In this document: in pieces, positions 7,212-14,099 of the stretch
How the letters are laid out: every line of letters begins with the position of its first letter
How positions within the stretch are numbered: the stretch's first letter is position 1
DNA from: Bacteroidota bacterium
GTDB lineage: Bacteria > Bacteroidota > Bacteroidia > Flavobacteriales_F > PHOS-HE28
Reading direction: 5' to 3'
Length of the DNA stretch: 15,114 bases
Assembly: GCA_023428865.1 (NCBI GenBank)
Contig: JAEYWT010000405.1
Location: 1 to 15,114 of the forward strand
Position numbers and translations under genes: made by a program
Notes under the pieces: generated by a model
Database searches by the model: none
Told to the model about the DNA's origin: nothing
Seen by the model: only the letters and a program-made list of their open reading frames with translations

Positions 7212-8141
7212 ATGAGGTCGTTCATCTCGCGTTATCCCGTACTTACCCTGGCCGTTATCGTATTGGCCATCCAGTTCGCCATCGTTCTCGTTGCTGCCTC
7301 GCTCATGCCGGAAGGCAAGCGTCTGCACGAATCGCCCGAAGCCCACATGGTGTTCCGGTTCCGCGTGTTCTGGCCGCTGGTCTTCGCCGTTCTGATCACC
7401 TACTATCTGGAGGGTAAACAGGGCCTCTTCAAGCTCTTCGGTGCCTACCGCATCTGGCGTGTACCGGGCAAATGGTATGCCTTCGCCATTTCGTGGAAAT
7501 TCCTGTTCTGCTACCTCGGCTGGGCCATCGCCGTGCTGGTGTTCGATTGGGAATGGCCCGGTGCCGCACAACCCATGTTCGATACGGGTGGAGGAACCCA
7601 TCGCATGCACATCGTGAATCTGCTTTTCGGCATGCCCTTCATCATTGGCATCGCCATCGTGGAAGAGACCACCTGGATGAAATACTGCGCCACTCGCCTT
7701 CAAGAGAAATACAGCGCTTTCGTCTCTTGCTTCATCACTGGGATCATCTGGGGGCTTTGGTACCTGCCCATGTTGCTATTGGGTGAAGGTGTACCCGACG
7801 GTATTCCTTGGTACTTCTTCCTGCTTAGCATGATCGGCCTGGCCATCTTACTCGGCTGGGTATATAACATGACCCACAGCGGGTTGATCCTCCTGTTCAT
7901 GCAGCTGATCAGCAACATCGCCTTTTACGTGATGCCCGCCCTGCCCGTGGCCCACAACGGCGACGCGCGCTATGTGATGGCCTTCGTGTGGGTGGAAGTG
8001 GCCATAGCCGCCTTCGTGGTGATCCGCTACGGCCCCAAGAACATGGGCCTCGGACCACGCCCTACTTGGTCCGATCCGAAGATCCCCGACTGGAACCCTA
8101 CGCGTAAGAAGCAGCAGGATCAACAAATGGCCGCAGCCTGA
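7212..8141 (+). CDS. CPBP-family (Abi/CAAX-protease-like) membrane protein with degenerate active site
   Basis: This 309-residue protein has about eight hydrophobic segments. Its core resembles the CPBP intramembrane protease family. The motif 1 position reads EETTWMKY at 151-158, keeping the two glutamates but with Met156 in place of the usual Arg. Motif 2 reads WGLWYLP at 180-186, with Tyr184 where the catalytic His normally sits (usual form WGLWHLP). The last motif reads MQLISN at 230-235, with Gln231 in place of His but Asn235 kept. Two metal-ligand-type histidines are therefore missing and protease activity is doubtful. The frame extends to a GTG at 7158, but the ATG at 7212 immediately precedes the first membrane helix and lies downstream of a possible promoter box. 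It is followed 24 bp later by the methyltransferase gene, probably co-transcribed. The substrate or partner is unknown. Confidence 0.78.
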   Translation: MRSFISRYPVLTLAVIVLAIQFAIVLVAASLMPEGKRLHESPEAHMVFRFRVFWPLVFAVLITYYLEGKQGLFKLFGAYRIWRVPGKWYAFAISWKFLFCYLGWAIAVLVFDWEWPGAAQPMFDTGGGTHRMHIVNLLFGMPFIIGIAIVEETTWMKYCATRLQEKYSAFVSCFITGIIWGLWYLPMLLLGEGVPDGIPWYFFLLSMIGLAILLGWVYNMTHSGLILLFMQLISNIAFYVMPALPVAHNGDARYVMAFVWVEVAIAAFVVIRYGPKNMGLGPRPTWSDPKIPDWNPTRKKQQDQQMAAA

Positions 8142-8165
8142 TCCATCGGTACAGTAACAGCAACC

Positions 8166-8909
8166 ATGGACAACGCTTTCATCGCCACCACGCTCGATTG
8201 GGACCACCGCACACCCACCGACCGGCAACGCTTCCTGAACAAGGTGCTCCGTAAGCTCGGCTTCCACGCTCAGCTCACACCCGTACCTGGCAACATGGCC
8301 AATGTGGAGGCCCGTATGAACCTCTTCCATTTGCTGGAACAGACCGTGGCCAACAAGGTGCCAGGAGATGTGGTGGATGTTGGTTGCAATGCTGGTGATA
8401 GCACCATCGTGATGCAGAAGATCATCACTGCGCTGGCGCCAGAGAAGCAGGTACATGCGTTCGATAGCTTCGAGGGCCTGCCCGAGCTTACCGCGAACGA
8501 CAGCAAGGATGGTGTATACCAGAAGGGCTACATGGCTGCCGGGCTCGAGCTCTTCACCAGGAAGTTCAACACACTCGGCCTGAAAATGCCGCATACGCAC
8601 AAGGGCTGGTTCGAGGAGACCATTCCTTCGCAGTTGCCCGATCGTATCAGTTTCGCCCTCATCGATGGTGATCTCTACGAATCCACCAAGCATGTGCTTC
8701 CGCATTTGTATGAACGCATGGCCCCCGGCGCTATCGGCATGATCGCGGTGTATTATGACGAGGCCATTTATCCACGGAAGGCGTTGGCCGGTGGCTACAA
8801 GTCGCCCGGTGTGAAACGTGCCACCGACGAGTTCTTCAAGGACAAGCCCGAAAAGGTCTCCTTGCTCTACGCCAACGAGTACTCCAACGGGTACTTCCGC
8901 AAGCTGTAG
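8166..8909 (+). CDS. TylF/MycF-type SAM-dependent O-methyltransferase family protein
   Basis: This 247-residue cytosolic protein has a Rossmann SAM-binding motif VDVGCNAGDST at 70-80, FDSFEGLP at 99-106 and IDGDLYEST at 166-174, a run I recognise from the macrocin (TylF/MycF) O-methyltransferase family. Members usually methylate sugar hydroxyls in a metal-dependent way. Asp167 and Asp169 are candidate metal ligands. The usual later DDY-type motif appears as VYYDE (195-199), an altered form. No antibiotic or glycosylation genes surround it. It lies 24 bp after the CPBP-family gene, and the two may form one unit. In non-producers this family is often linked to surface glycans; that is only a suggestion here. 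Family call good, substrate unknown. Confidence 0.85.
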   Translation: MDNAFIATTLDWDHRTPTDRQRFLNKVLRKLGFHAQLTPVPGNMANVEARMNLFHLLEQTVANKVPGDVVDVGCNAGDSTIVMQKIITALAPEKQVHAFDSFEGLPELTANDSKDGVYQKGYMAAGLELFTRKFNTLGLKMPHTHKGWFEETIPSQLPDRISFALIDGDLYESTKHVLPHLYERMAPGAIGMIAVYYDEAIYPRKALAGGYKSPGVKRATDEFFKDKPEKVSLLYANEYSNGYFRKL

Positions 8910-8939
8910 AGCTGGCGCCGTGCGATAGTTCCATTTCCG

Positions 8940-8973
8940 TTGGTGCTGCGCTCGTTCCTGCTTCGCACCTTTG
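8940..8973 (+). promoter_or_regulatory. Probable kbl promoter (TTG ... CACCTTTG)
   Basis: A TTG at 8940-8942 and a -7-like CACCTTTG at 8966-8973 (one change from TAnnTTTG) are separated by 23 bp, the long end of the spacing reported for Bacteroidota. The box ends only 4 bp before the kbl ATG, so the transcript would be nearly leaderless. Confidence 0.4.
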
Positions 8974-8977
8974 CGGC

Positions 8978-10171
8978 ATGTACGGAAGCATTAAAGAACA
9001 CCTGCAACGAGAGCTCAGCACCATCGAAGAGGCCGGCCTCTTCAAACGTGAGCGCATCATCACCAGCGAACAAGGCGCTGAGATCACCGTTAACGGGCGC
9101 CAGGTGCTCAACTTCTGCGCGAACAACTACCTCGGGCTTTCGTCCCATCCGGAGGTGATCAATGCAGCACATGCCACCCTCGATTCGCATGGATATGGCA
9201 TGAGCAGCGTGCGCTTCATCTGCGGTACACAGGATATCCACAAGGAGCTCGAGGCGAAGCTTTCCGCCTTCCATTCGCTGGATGACACCATCCTCTACGC
9301 CGCCTGTTTCGATGCCAATGGAGGTGTGTTCGAGCCCTTGCTCACCGAGCTGGATGCCATCGTAAGCGACTCGCTGAACCACGCCAGCATCATCGACGGG
9401 GTGCGCTTGTGCAAGGCCATGCGGTACCGCTATGCCAACAACGATATGGCCGATCTGGAGCAACAGCTTAGAACAGCCAAGAAGGACGGAGCACGCCACA
9501 TCCTCATCGTTACCGATGGTGTTTTCAGCATGGATGGTATCGTGGCCGACCTCAAGGGCGTTTGCGACCTGGCGGACAAGTATGAGGCCATGGTGATGGT
9601 GGATGAATGCCATGCTGCTGGTTTCATTGGGAAGACTGGTCGCGGGAGTGTAGAGCATTGCGGTGTTACCGGCCGGGTGGACATCATTACCGGAACACTG
9701 GGTAAGGCTCTAGGCGGTGCCATGGGCGGATACACCAGCGCACGCAAAGAGATCGTGGAATTGCTTCGCCAGCGCAGTCGCCCCTACCTCTTCAGCAATT
9801 CACTGGCACCTTCCATCGTTGGGGCGTCTATCAAAGTGATCGATCTGCTCAGCAGCAGCACGGCCTTGCGCGATACCCTCGAAGCCAATGTGGGTCGTTT
9901 CCGCAGTGGGATCGAAAAGCTCGGCTTCAAGACACGCGGAGCCGGAGCCGCCATCGTACCCGTTATGCTGGGTGATGCCCGCTTGAGCCAGGTGATGGCT
10001 GATAGGCTGTTGGAGGAAGGCATCTACGTGATCGGCTTCTTCTACCCGGTAGTGCCGAAGGATACCGCACGGATCCGCGTGCAACTCAGTGCCGCACACT
10101 CCGAAGCCCATATCGACCGTGCGTTGGCCGCTTTTGCCAAAGTCGGTCGTGAATTGGGTGTGATCAGCTAG
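8978..10171 (+). CDS. kbl: Glycine C-acetyltransferase (2-amino-3-ketobutyrate CoA ligase)
   Basis: This 397-residue pyridoxal-phosphate enzyme of the alpha-oxoamine synthase family cleaves 2-amino-3-oxobutyrate with CoA into glycine and acetyl-CoA, the second step of threonine breakdown. The length matches E. coli Kbl (398). Visible marks are NFCANNYLGLSSHP (45-58), DSLNHASIIDG (131-141), the DECHAAGFIGKTGRG block (209-223, with Asp209 for the cofactor ring nitrogen) and the PLP lysine Lys243 in TGTLGKALGGAMGG. FICGTQDIHKELE (80-92) is characteristic of Kbl within the family. tdh (threonine dehydrogenase) is not adjacent. Related serine palmitoyltransferase or 8-amino-7-oxononanoate synthase are less likely given the near-identical length and motif set. 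Confidence 0.95.
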   Translation: MYGSIKEHLQRELSTIEEAGLFKRERIITSEQGAEITVNGRQVLNFCANNYLGLSSHPEVINAAHATLDSHGYGMSSVRFICGTQDIHKELEAKLSAFHSLDDTILYAACFDANGGVFEPLLTELDAIVSDSLNHASIIDGVRLCKAMRYRYANNDMADLEQQLRTAKKDGARHILIVTDGVFSMDGIVADLKGVCDLADKYEAMVMVDECHAAGFIGKTGRGSVEHCGVTGRVDIITGTLGKALGGAMGGYTSARKEIVELLRQRSRPYLFSNSLAPSIVGASIKVIDLLSSSTALRDTLEANVGRFRSGIEKLGFKTRGAGAAIVPVMLGDARLSQVMADRLLEEGIYVIGFFYPVVPKDTARIRVQLSAAHSEAHIDRALAAFAKVGRELGVIS

Positions 10172-10267
10172 GTCGTTACAGGAGTATTCTGTTCCTTCGC
10201 GGTCCGGTCCTGCGGCATGTGCCGTGCTCTCCCTCCTGTTCCGGTAGCCTCCGTCCACTTGATCGGA

Positions 10268-10275
10268 TACGCTTG
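10268..10275 (+). promoter_or_regulatory. Possible -7 box for the SiaB-like gene
   Basis: TACGCTTG differs from TAnnTTTG by one base and lies 5 bp before the ATG at 10281. A GTG two codons upstream would overlap the box, which favours the ATG. The rest of the 109-bp gap after kbl holds only a short CGGC/GCCG hairpin (10213-10224) and no terminator. Confidence 0.35.
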
Positions 10276-10280
10276 TGTTC

Positions 10281-11300
10281 ATGAAGCAGGACCTCGTACG
10301 ATCCAGATCTCCTTTCTCACCGGTCCTATCCGAATTCACTGGCGGGCTTTTGAGGGCTTTTGCCGGAGATCGTTTCGTTTTCGGCTATAGCGCCAGCTTT
10401 GGCGATGAACTGACCGCTCGTCTGCTTGACCTGAGCGACGCCGTCCTCGAGCATATCGGAGAAGCCAAGTCGAACCGCCGTAAAGTGGCCTTCCTTCTGG
10501 TGGAAGCGTATCAGAACATCATCCGCCATAGGGCAGACCTGCCCACTCATATCGACCGGGGTGAAGGGCGAAGCTTTTTCTGCTTCCGTGCGAACCCGGA
10601 AGGCCAGGACCTGGTGGCGATCAACGGTGTACGCAAGGGTGCTGTGGAAGACATCGTTAGGCAACTCGATGCTGTGCGCGGTTTGGACCACGCAGAACTG
10701 AAGAACATTTCCATGCGCATGCTTCAGGCTCCATCGGAAAGCCGCGGGGCAGGGGTGGGTTTCATTGAGATGACACGCCGTTCCGGAAACGATCTAGGCC
10801 ATATGCTTCGCGGCCTGGGGCCTGATCACGACCTCTTCGCATTGGGAGTTCGCTCTGGGGAGACCTACCCGTACGAAAAGATCCTGCGCGAAGCAGCGGC
10901 CTTGCACGGCAATGTGGTGATGAGCGATATCCTGCTCTACCACGCCGGCCACCAGCCACCTACCGTGGTGGATACCATCGCTGATATGTTGCACCACGAT
11001 GTGGACCCAACGTGCATGCATGGCCGCCCAAAGCGTTGTGCCGAAGCCTACCGCTTTTGGGCTGAGCGATTCTCCTCCGTGGACCCGGGTAATAGAACGG
11101 CGTGTGTGGTGGCCAATGGTGGCAACAAACTGCTCCTAAAGCAAGTCATGGAGGTACGAGCGGATAAGGCCCAAGAGGTGTGGTGCGAACTGGAGAAGGT
11201 TGCCGACCAACTTCCGCAGATCAGCCCCGAGGACCGGCCAGCCGTGCGGTTGGAGCAGGGGGTAAGCACCGCTCAATTGCTTGTTACCACGCAGGTTTGA
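10281..11300 (+). CDS. SiaB-like (DUF6272-like) kinase-fold protein with probable degenerate second copy
   Basis: This 339-residue soluble protein has no signal peptide. The N-terminal half (about 18-190) resembles the SiaB/DUF6272 histidine-kinase-like ATPase fold. An N-box-like helix VEAYQNIIRH (74-83, Glu75/Asn79) and a Gly-rich RGAGVGFIEMTRRSG (155-169) are both typical of that family. SiaB in Pseudomonas is a protein kinase acting on an anti-sigma-antagonist-like partner in a c-di-GMP aggregation pathway. The C-terminal half (about 198-312) aligns by eye with the first half without the ATP motifs, so it may be a decayed duplicate; this is inference. No STAS protein, phosphatase or cyclase is next to it; it stands alone between kbl and rplM. 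An in-frame GTG at 10275 is a possible alternative start. Confidence 0.65.
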   Translation: MKQDLVRSRSPFSPVLSEFTGGLLRAFAGDRFVFGYSASFGDELTARLLDLSDAVLEHIGEAKSNRRKVAFLLVEAYQNIIRHRADLPTHIDRGEGRSFFCFRANPEGQDLVAINGVRKGAVEDIVRQLDAVRGLDHAELKNISMRMLQAPSESRGAGVGFIEMTRRSGNDLGHMLRGLGPDHDLFALGVRSGETYPYEKILREAAALHGNVVMSDILLYHAGHQPPTVVDTIADMLHHDVDPTCMHGRPKRCAEAYRFWAERFSSVDPGNRTACVVANGGNKLLLKQVMEVRADKAQEVWCELEKVADQLPQISPEDRPAVRLEQGVSTAQLLVTTQV

Positions 11301-11346
11301 CCGGGGTCCCGACCAGCGCGCCACGGTGGTAGTCCACAACATGGTG

Positions 11347-11375
11347 TTGGTTTTCCGGAAAAGGATCTATCTTCG
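11347..11375 (+). promoter_or_regulatory. rplM operon promoter (TTG - 18 bp - TATCTTCG)
   Basis: TTG at 11347-11349 and TATCTTCG at 11368-11375 (TAnnTTTG with one T to C change) are 18 bp apart, within the usual Bacteroidota spacing. This is the best complete promoter in the window. It would start transcription near 11382, giving a leader of about 35 nt before the GTG start. Confidence 0.55.
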
Positions 11376-11394
11376 CACCCCGTTTCCGGGAAAA
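11351..11394 (+). repeat. Pair of similar palindromes around the rplM promoter
   Basis: TTTTCCGGAAAA (11351-11362) is a perfect 12-bp palindrome. TTTCCGGGAAAA (11383-11394) contains a near-identical palindrome, TTTCC-G-GGAAA. Their centres are about 31.5 bp apart, close to three helical turns, and they bracket the -7 box. They could be paired operator half-sites or part of a leader RNA fold. Confidence 0.4.
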
Positions 11395-11416
11395 TAGCCT
11401 TTAAAATCCACGAACC

Positions 11417-11872
11417 GTGGCATCGACGACACACACCACCAGCATGGCCAATACGGCCACCGTGCAGCAAGAATGGCTGCTGGTTGATGCTGAGAACGAA
11501 GTACTTGGCCGCCTCGCTAGCAAAGTGGCACTGCTCGTTCGCGGCAAGCACAAGAGCACCTTCACCCCGCATGTGAACTGCGGCGACCACGTGGTGGTGA
11601 TCAATGCCGATAAGATCCGCCTTACCGGTAAGAAGCTGGACGAGAAGGAGTATCAGCGCTATAGCATGTACCCCGGTGGCCAGACCCGCGAAGTGGCCCG
11701 CAACCTTTTGGGCCGTAAGCCCGAAGCCGTTGTGGAGCTCGCCGTGCGTGGTATGCTGCCGAAGAACCGCTTGGGTCGCCGTCTGTTCAACAACCTGCAC
11801 GTTGTGGCAGGTACGGCCCACAAGCACGACGCACAGAAGCCCCGTAAGTTCGACCTGAACACGATCAAGTAA
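11417..11872 (+). CDS. rplM: 50S ribosomal protein L13
   Basis: This 151-residue protein of the large subunit has the L13 core: EWLLVDAENEVLGRLASKVA (19-38), RGKHKSTFTPHVNCGDHVVV (42-61), YPGGQ (85-89) and RGMLPKNRLGR (111-121). The start is GTG at 11417. The ATG at 11444 would drop nine residues, but Bacteroidota L13 proteins, as I recall them, carry a stretch of this length before the conserved AN-x-ATV, so GTG is preferred. It is the first gene of the cluster, 1 bp before rpsI, with a good promoter about 42 bp upstream. In E. coli L13 represses its own operon; whether it does so here is unknown. Confidence 0.95.
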   Translation: MASTTHTTSMANTATVQQEWLLVDAENEVLGRLASKVALLVRGKHKSTFTPHVNCGDHVVVINADKIRLTGKKLDEKEYQRYSMYPGGQTREVARNLLGRKPEAVVELAVRGMLPKNRLGRRLFNNLHVVAGTAHKHDAQKPRKFDLNTIK

Positions 11873-11873
11873 G

Positions 11874-12260
11874 ATGGAAGTCGTCAACAGCCTAGGCCGC
11901 CGCAAGACCGCAGTCGCCCGTGTGAACCTCACCGAGGGTTCCGGTGTCATTACCGTGAACGGCCGCGAAAGCGCAACTTATTTCCCGCTCACCACCCAGC
12001 GCTTCAAGCTCGAACAGCCGTTCAAGCTTACCGAGACCGTGGGTAAGTACGACGTTACCGCTACCGTGGATGGTGGTGGTATCACCGGCCAGGTCGAAGC
12101 GGTGCGTTTGGGCATCGCCCGCGCATTGGTGAAGATCGATGCCGAGCACAAACCGAAACTCAAGGCCGAAGAACTCATGACCCGTGACCCACGCGCTGTG
12201 GAACGGAAGAAGTTCGGACGCAAGAAAGCGCGTAAGCGTTACCAGTTCAGCAAGCGTTAA
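11874..12260 (+). CDS. rpsI: 30S ribosomal protein S9
   Basis: This 128-residue small-subunit protein sits near the P site, with its C-terminal tail touching the tRNA. The N-terminus VNSLGRRKTAVARV, the GGGITGQVEAVRLGIARAL block (67-85) and the basic tail ending in SKR are diagnostic. Normal length. It starts 1 bp after the rplM stop and is surely co-transcribed and probably translationally coupled, as in most bacteria. Confidence 0.97.
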   Translation: MEVVNSLGRRKTAVARVNLTEGSGVITVNGRESATYFPLTTQRFKLEQPFKLTETVGKYDVTATVDGGGITGQVEAVRLGIARALVKIDAEHKPKLKAEELMTRDPRAVERKKFGRKKARKRYQFSKR

Positions 12261-12285
12261 GGTCCCAACGCTTGTTCAGGATCCA

Positions 12286-12332
12286 ATCCCGCTGGACTCT
12301 TCCGCCCTACGGCAGAAGGCTACCAGCGGGAT
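12286..12332 (+). promoter_or_regulatory. 47-nt hairpin in the rpsI-rpsB spacer
   Basis: A perfect 10-bp inverted repeat, ATCCCGCTGG (12286-12295) and CCAGCGGGAT (12323-12332), encloses a second stem, CTTCCGCC/GGCAGAAG (12299-12306 with 12311-12318, one C-A mismatch), capped by a CTAC loop. No T-tract follows, so it is not a standard intrinsic terminator. It starts 25 nt after rpsI and ends 46 nt before rpsB; a leader element for rpsB is the likeliest reading. The remainder of the 118-bp spacer shows no promoter box. Confidence 0.5.
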
Positions 12333-12378
12333 GCCTGTATCAACGGGAACAAGGAAAGTGAACTAAACAGAACCCAGT

Positions 12379-13170
12379 ATGGCTCGTCTCGAATTCAAAC
12401 AGTTGCTCGACGCCGGTGTACACTTCGGCCACCTGAAGCGGAAGTGGAACCCCAACATGGCCCCTTACATCTTCGACGAGAAGAAAGGGATCCACATCAT
12501 CGACCTCAACAAGACCGCAGTGAAGCTCGAAGAAGCTGCTGCGGCCATGAAGAACATCGCTCGCGGTGGAAAGAAGATCCTCTTCGTTGCCACCAAGAAA
12601 CAAGCCAAGGACATCGTAGCCGAAAAGGTGAAAGCCACCGGCATGCCCTTCGTTACCGAGCGTTGGAGCGGTGGTATGCTCACCAACTTCGGAACCATCC
12701 GTCGCACCATCAAGAAGATGGCCACCATCGATCGCATGAAGACCGATGGCACCTTCGACAACATGAGCAAGCGTGAGCGCCTCCAAGTGAGCCGCCAGCG
12801 CGAGAAGATGGAGAAGAACCTGGGGTCCATCGCCGACCTTACCCGTCTGCCCAGCGCGCTGTTCATCGTGGATATCGTGAAGGAACACATCGCCGTGGCC
12901 GAAGCGAAGAAGCTGAACATCCCCACCTTCGCCATGGTGGATACCAACAGCGATCCCACCAAGGTGGACTTCCCGATCCCCGCCAACGATGATGCAACCA
13001 AGAGCATCGAGCTGATCGTGGATACCATGATCGCCGCCATCAACGAAGGCATCGAGGAGCGTAAGAACGACAAGAACGCCGTGGACGAGAACGACGCCGA
13101 AGAAGGTGCCGAGGAGACCGCAGCGGAAGTGGAGGCTGGCGAAGAGGCAGCTTCCGAAGAGAACAAATAA
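12379..13170 (+). CDS. rpsB: 30S ribosomal protein S2
   Basis: This 263-residue protein of the small-subunit body is needed for S1 docking and initiation. LLDAGVHFGHLKRKWNPNMAPYIF begins at 9 and is the S2 signature; GIHIIDLNKT, FVTERWSGGMLTNF (91-104) and AMVDTNSDPTKVDFPIPAND (185-204) complete the fold. The last 33 residues (231-263) form a low-complexity acidic tail with 14 Asp/Glu, outside the conserved domain. It is followed by tsf after 68 bp, the classic rpsB-tsf pair. A hairpin lies in its leader. Confidence 0.97.
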   Translation: MARLEFKQLLDAGVHFGHLKRKWNPNMAPYIFDEKKGIHIIDLNKTAVKLEEAAAAMKNIARGGKKILFVATKKQAKDIVAEKVKATGMPFVTERWSGGMLTNFGTIRRTIKKMATIDRMKTDGTFDNMSKRERLQVSRQREKMEKNLGSIADLTRLPSALFIVDIVKEHIAVAEAKKLNIPTFAMVDTNSDPTKVDFPIPANDDATKSIELIVDTMIAAINEGIEERKNDKNAVDENDAEEGAEETAAEVEAGEEAASEENK

Positions 13171-13187
13171 GCAGCAGGGCGCGCTAC

Positions 13188-13225
13188 GATCGGACGGCGT
13201 GACCGTCCTGATCCCCAGCCGTCCG
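13188..13225 (+). promoter_or_regulatory. Two mutually exclusive hairpins in the rpsB-tsf spacer
   Basis: The arm CGGACGGC (13191-13198) can pair in two ways. Locally, GATCGGACGG (13188-13197) pairs with CCGTCC plus GATC (13203-13213, one bulged T). Alternatively, CGGACGGC pairs in full with GCCGTCCG (13218-13225). The two folds share bases and cannot coexist. Neither is followed by a T-tract. The tsf start lies 13 nt beyond. Confidence 0.45.
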
Positions 13226-13238
13226 CAACCGAAATACC

Positions 13239-14078
13239 ATGAGCACAATGGCAATTACCGCCGCTGATGTGAACAAGCTGCGCCAGATCACCGGCGCCGG
13301 CATGATGGATTGCAAGAAGGCCCTCACCGAGGCCAATGGCGATTTCGATGCCGCCATCGATATCCTGCGCAAACAAGGCCAGAAAGTGGCCGCCAAACGC
13401 GCCGATCGCGATGCTACCGAAGGCCTTGTGATCGCGAAGACCAACGCCGACAACACCAAAGGTGTGCTGGTGTGCGTGAACTGCGAGACCGACTTCGTGG
13501 CCAAGAACGCCGACTTCACCGCCATGGCCGAGCGTATGGCCACCATCGCGCTGGAGAAAGGCCTCAACAACGTAGATGCCTTGAAGAGCGCAGCCTACGA
13601 TAGCAACGGTATGACCATCGCCGAGAAGCTCATCGAGCAGACAGGTGTGATCGGTGAGAAGATCGATGTGAGCGCCTGCTCCGAGGTGGTCGCTCCCTTC
13701 GTTTACGCGTACAACCACCCCGGTAACAAAGTGGCTAGTATCGTGGGCCTCAACAAGCCCGGATTCGAGACCGCTGCCAAGGATGTGGCCATGCAGATCG
13801 CTGCCATGGGTCCTATCGCCCTCAACAAAGAGAGCGTGCCACAAAGCGTGGTGGAGAAGGAGATCGAGATCGGCAAGGAGCTCGCCATCCAAGAAGGCAA
13901 GCCAGCCGACATGGCCGAGAAGATCGCCATGGGCCGTCTCAATAAGTTCTTCAAGGAGAGCACCCTGCTCGCCCAAGAGTTCATCAAGGACAACAAGATG
14001 AACGTGGAGCAATACCTGCAGAGCCAGGACAAAGGCCTCACCGCCACCGATTTCAAGCGTCACTCCCTCACGGTCTGA
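13239..14078 (+). CDS. tsf: Translation elongation factor Ts
   Basis: This 279-residue nucleotide-exchange factor for EF-Tu acts in the cytoplasm. The N-terminal UBA-like domain (about 6-45) has ADVNKLRQITGAGMMDCKKAL, followed by KQGQKVAAKR and the EF-Tu-contacting TDFVAKN at 84-90. The core subdomains follow to the C-terminal helix QYLQSQD. Length is typical. The start at 13239 gives MSTMAITAAD; the ATG at 13248 is also possible and nearer the usual N-terminus. It is downstream of rpsB and ends at a strong terminator, so it closes that operon. Confidence 0.97.
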   Translation: MSTMAITAADVNKLRQITGAGMMDCKKALTEANGDFDAAIDILRKQGQKVAAKRADRDATEGLVIAKTNADNTKGVLVCVNCETDFVAKNADFTAMAERMATIALEKGLNNVDALKSAAYDSNGMTIAEKLIEQTGVIGEKIDVSACSEVVAPFVYAYNHPGNKVASIVGLNKPGFETAAKDVAMQIAAMGPIALNKESVPQSVVEKEIEIGKELAIQEGKPADMAEKIAMGRLNKFFKESTLLAQEFIKDNKMNVEQYLQSQDKGLTATDFKRHSLTV

Positions 14079-14099
14079 TGCCGTTCGATATTCCATAGA

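Noticed and set aside
7212..8141. CPBP gene as an abortive-infection or bacteriocin-immunity defence gene
   Set aside because: The family name invites it, but the active-site residues are missing and no phage-defence, toxin or bacteriocin genes are nearby.
7848..8705. Open frame of 285 codons on the minus strand over the CPBP and methyltransferase genes
   Set aside because: Spans two genes with recognised motifs on the other strand; no motif of its own.
10178..10239. ACAGGA ... TCCTGT inverted repeat after kbl as a terminator
   Set aside because: Only six pairs with a loop of about 50 nt and no T-tract; likely chance.
12465..14096. Long open frame of 543 codons on the minus strand across rpsB and tsf
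   Set aside because: It lies opposite two certain genes, and its translation is low-complexity (His/Gly-rich then Ser/Met-rich), typical of an antisense shadow in a GC-rich genome.
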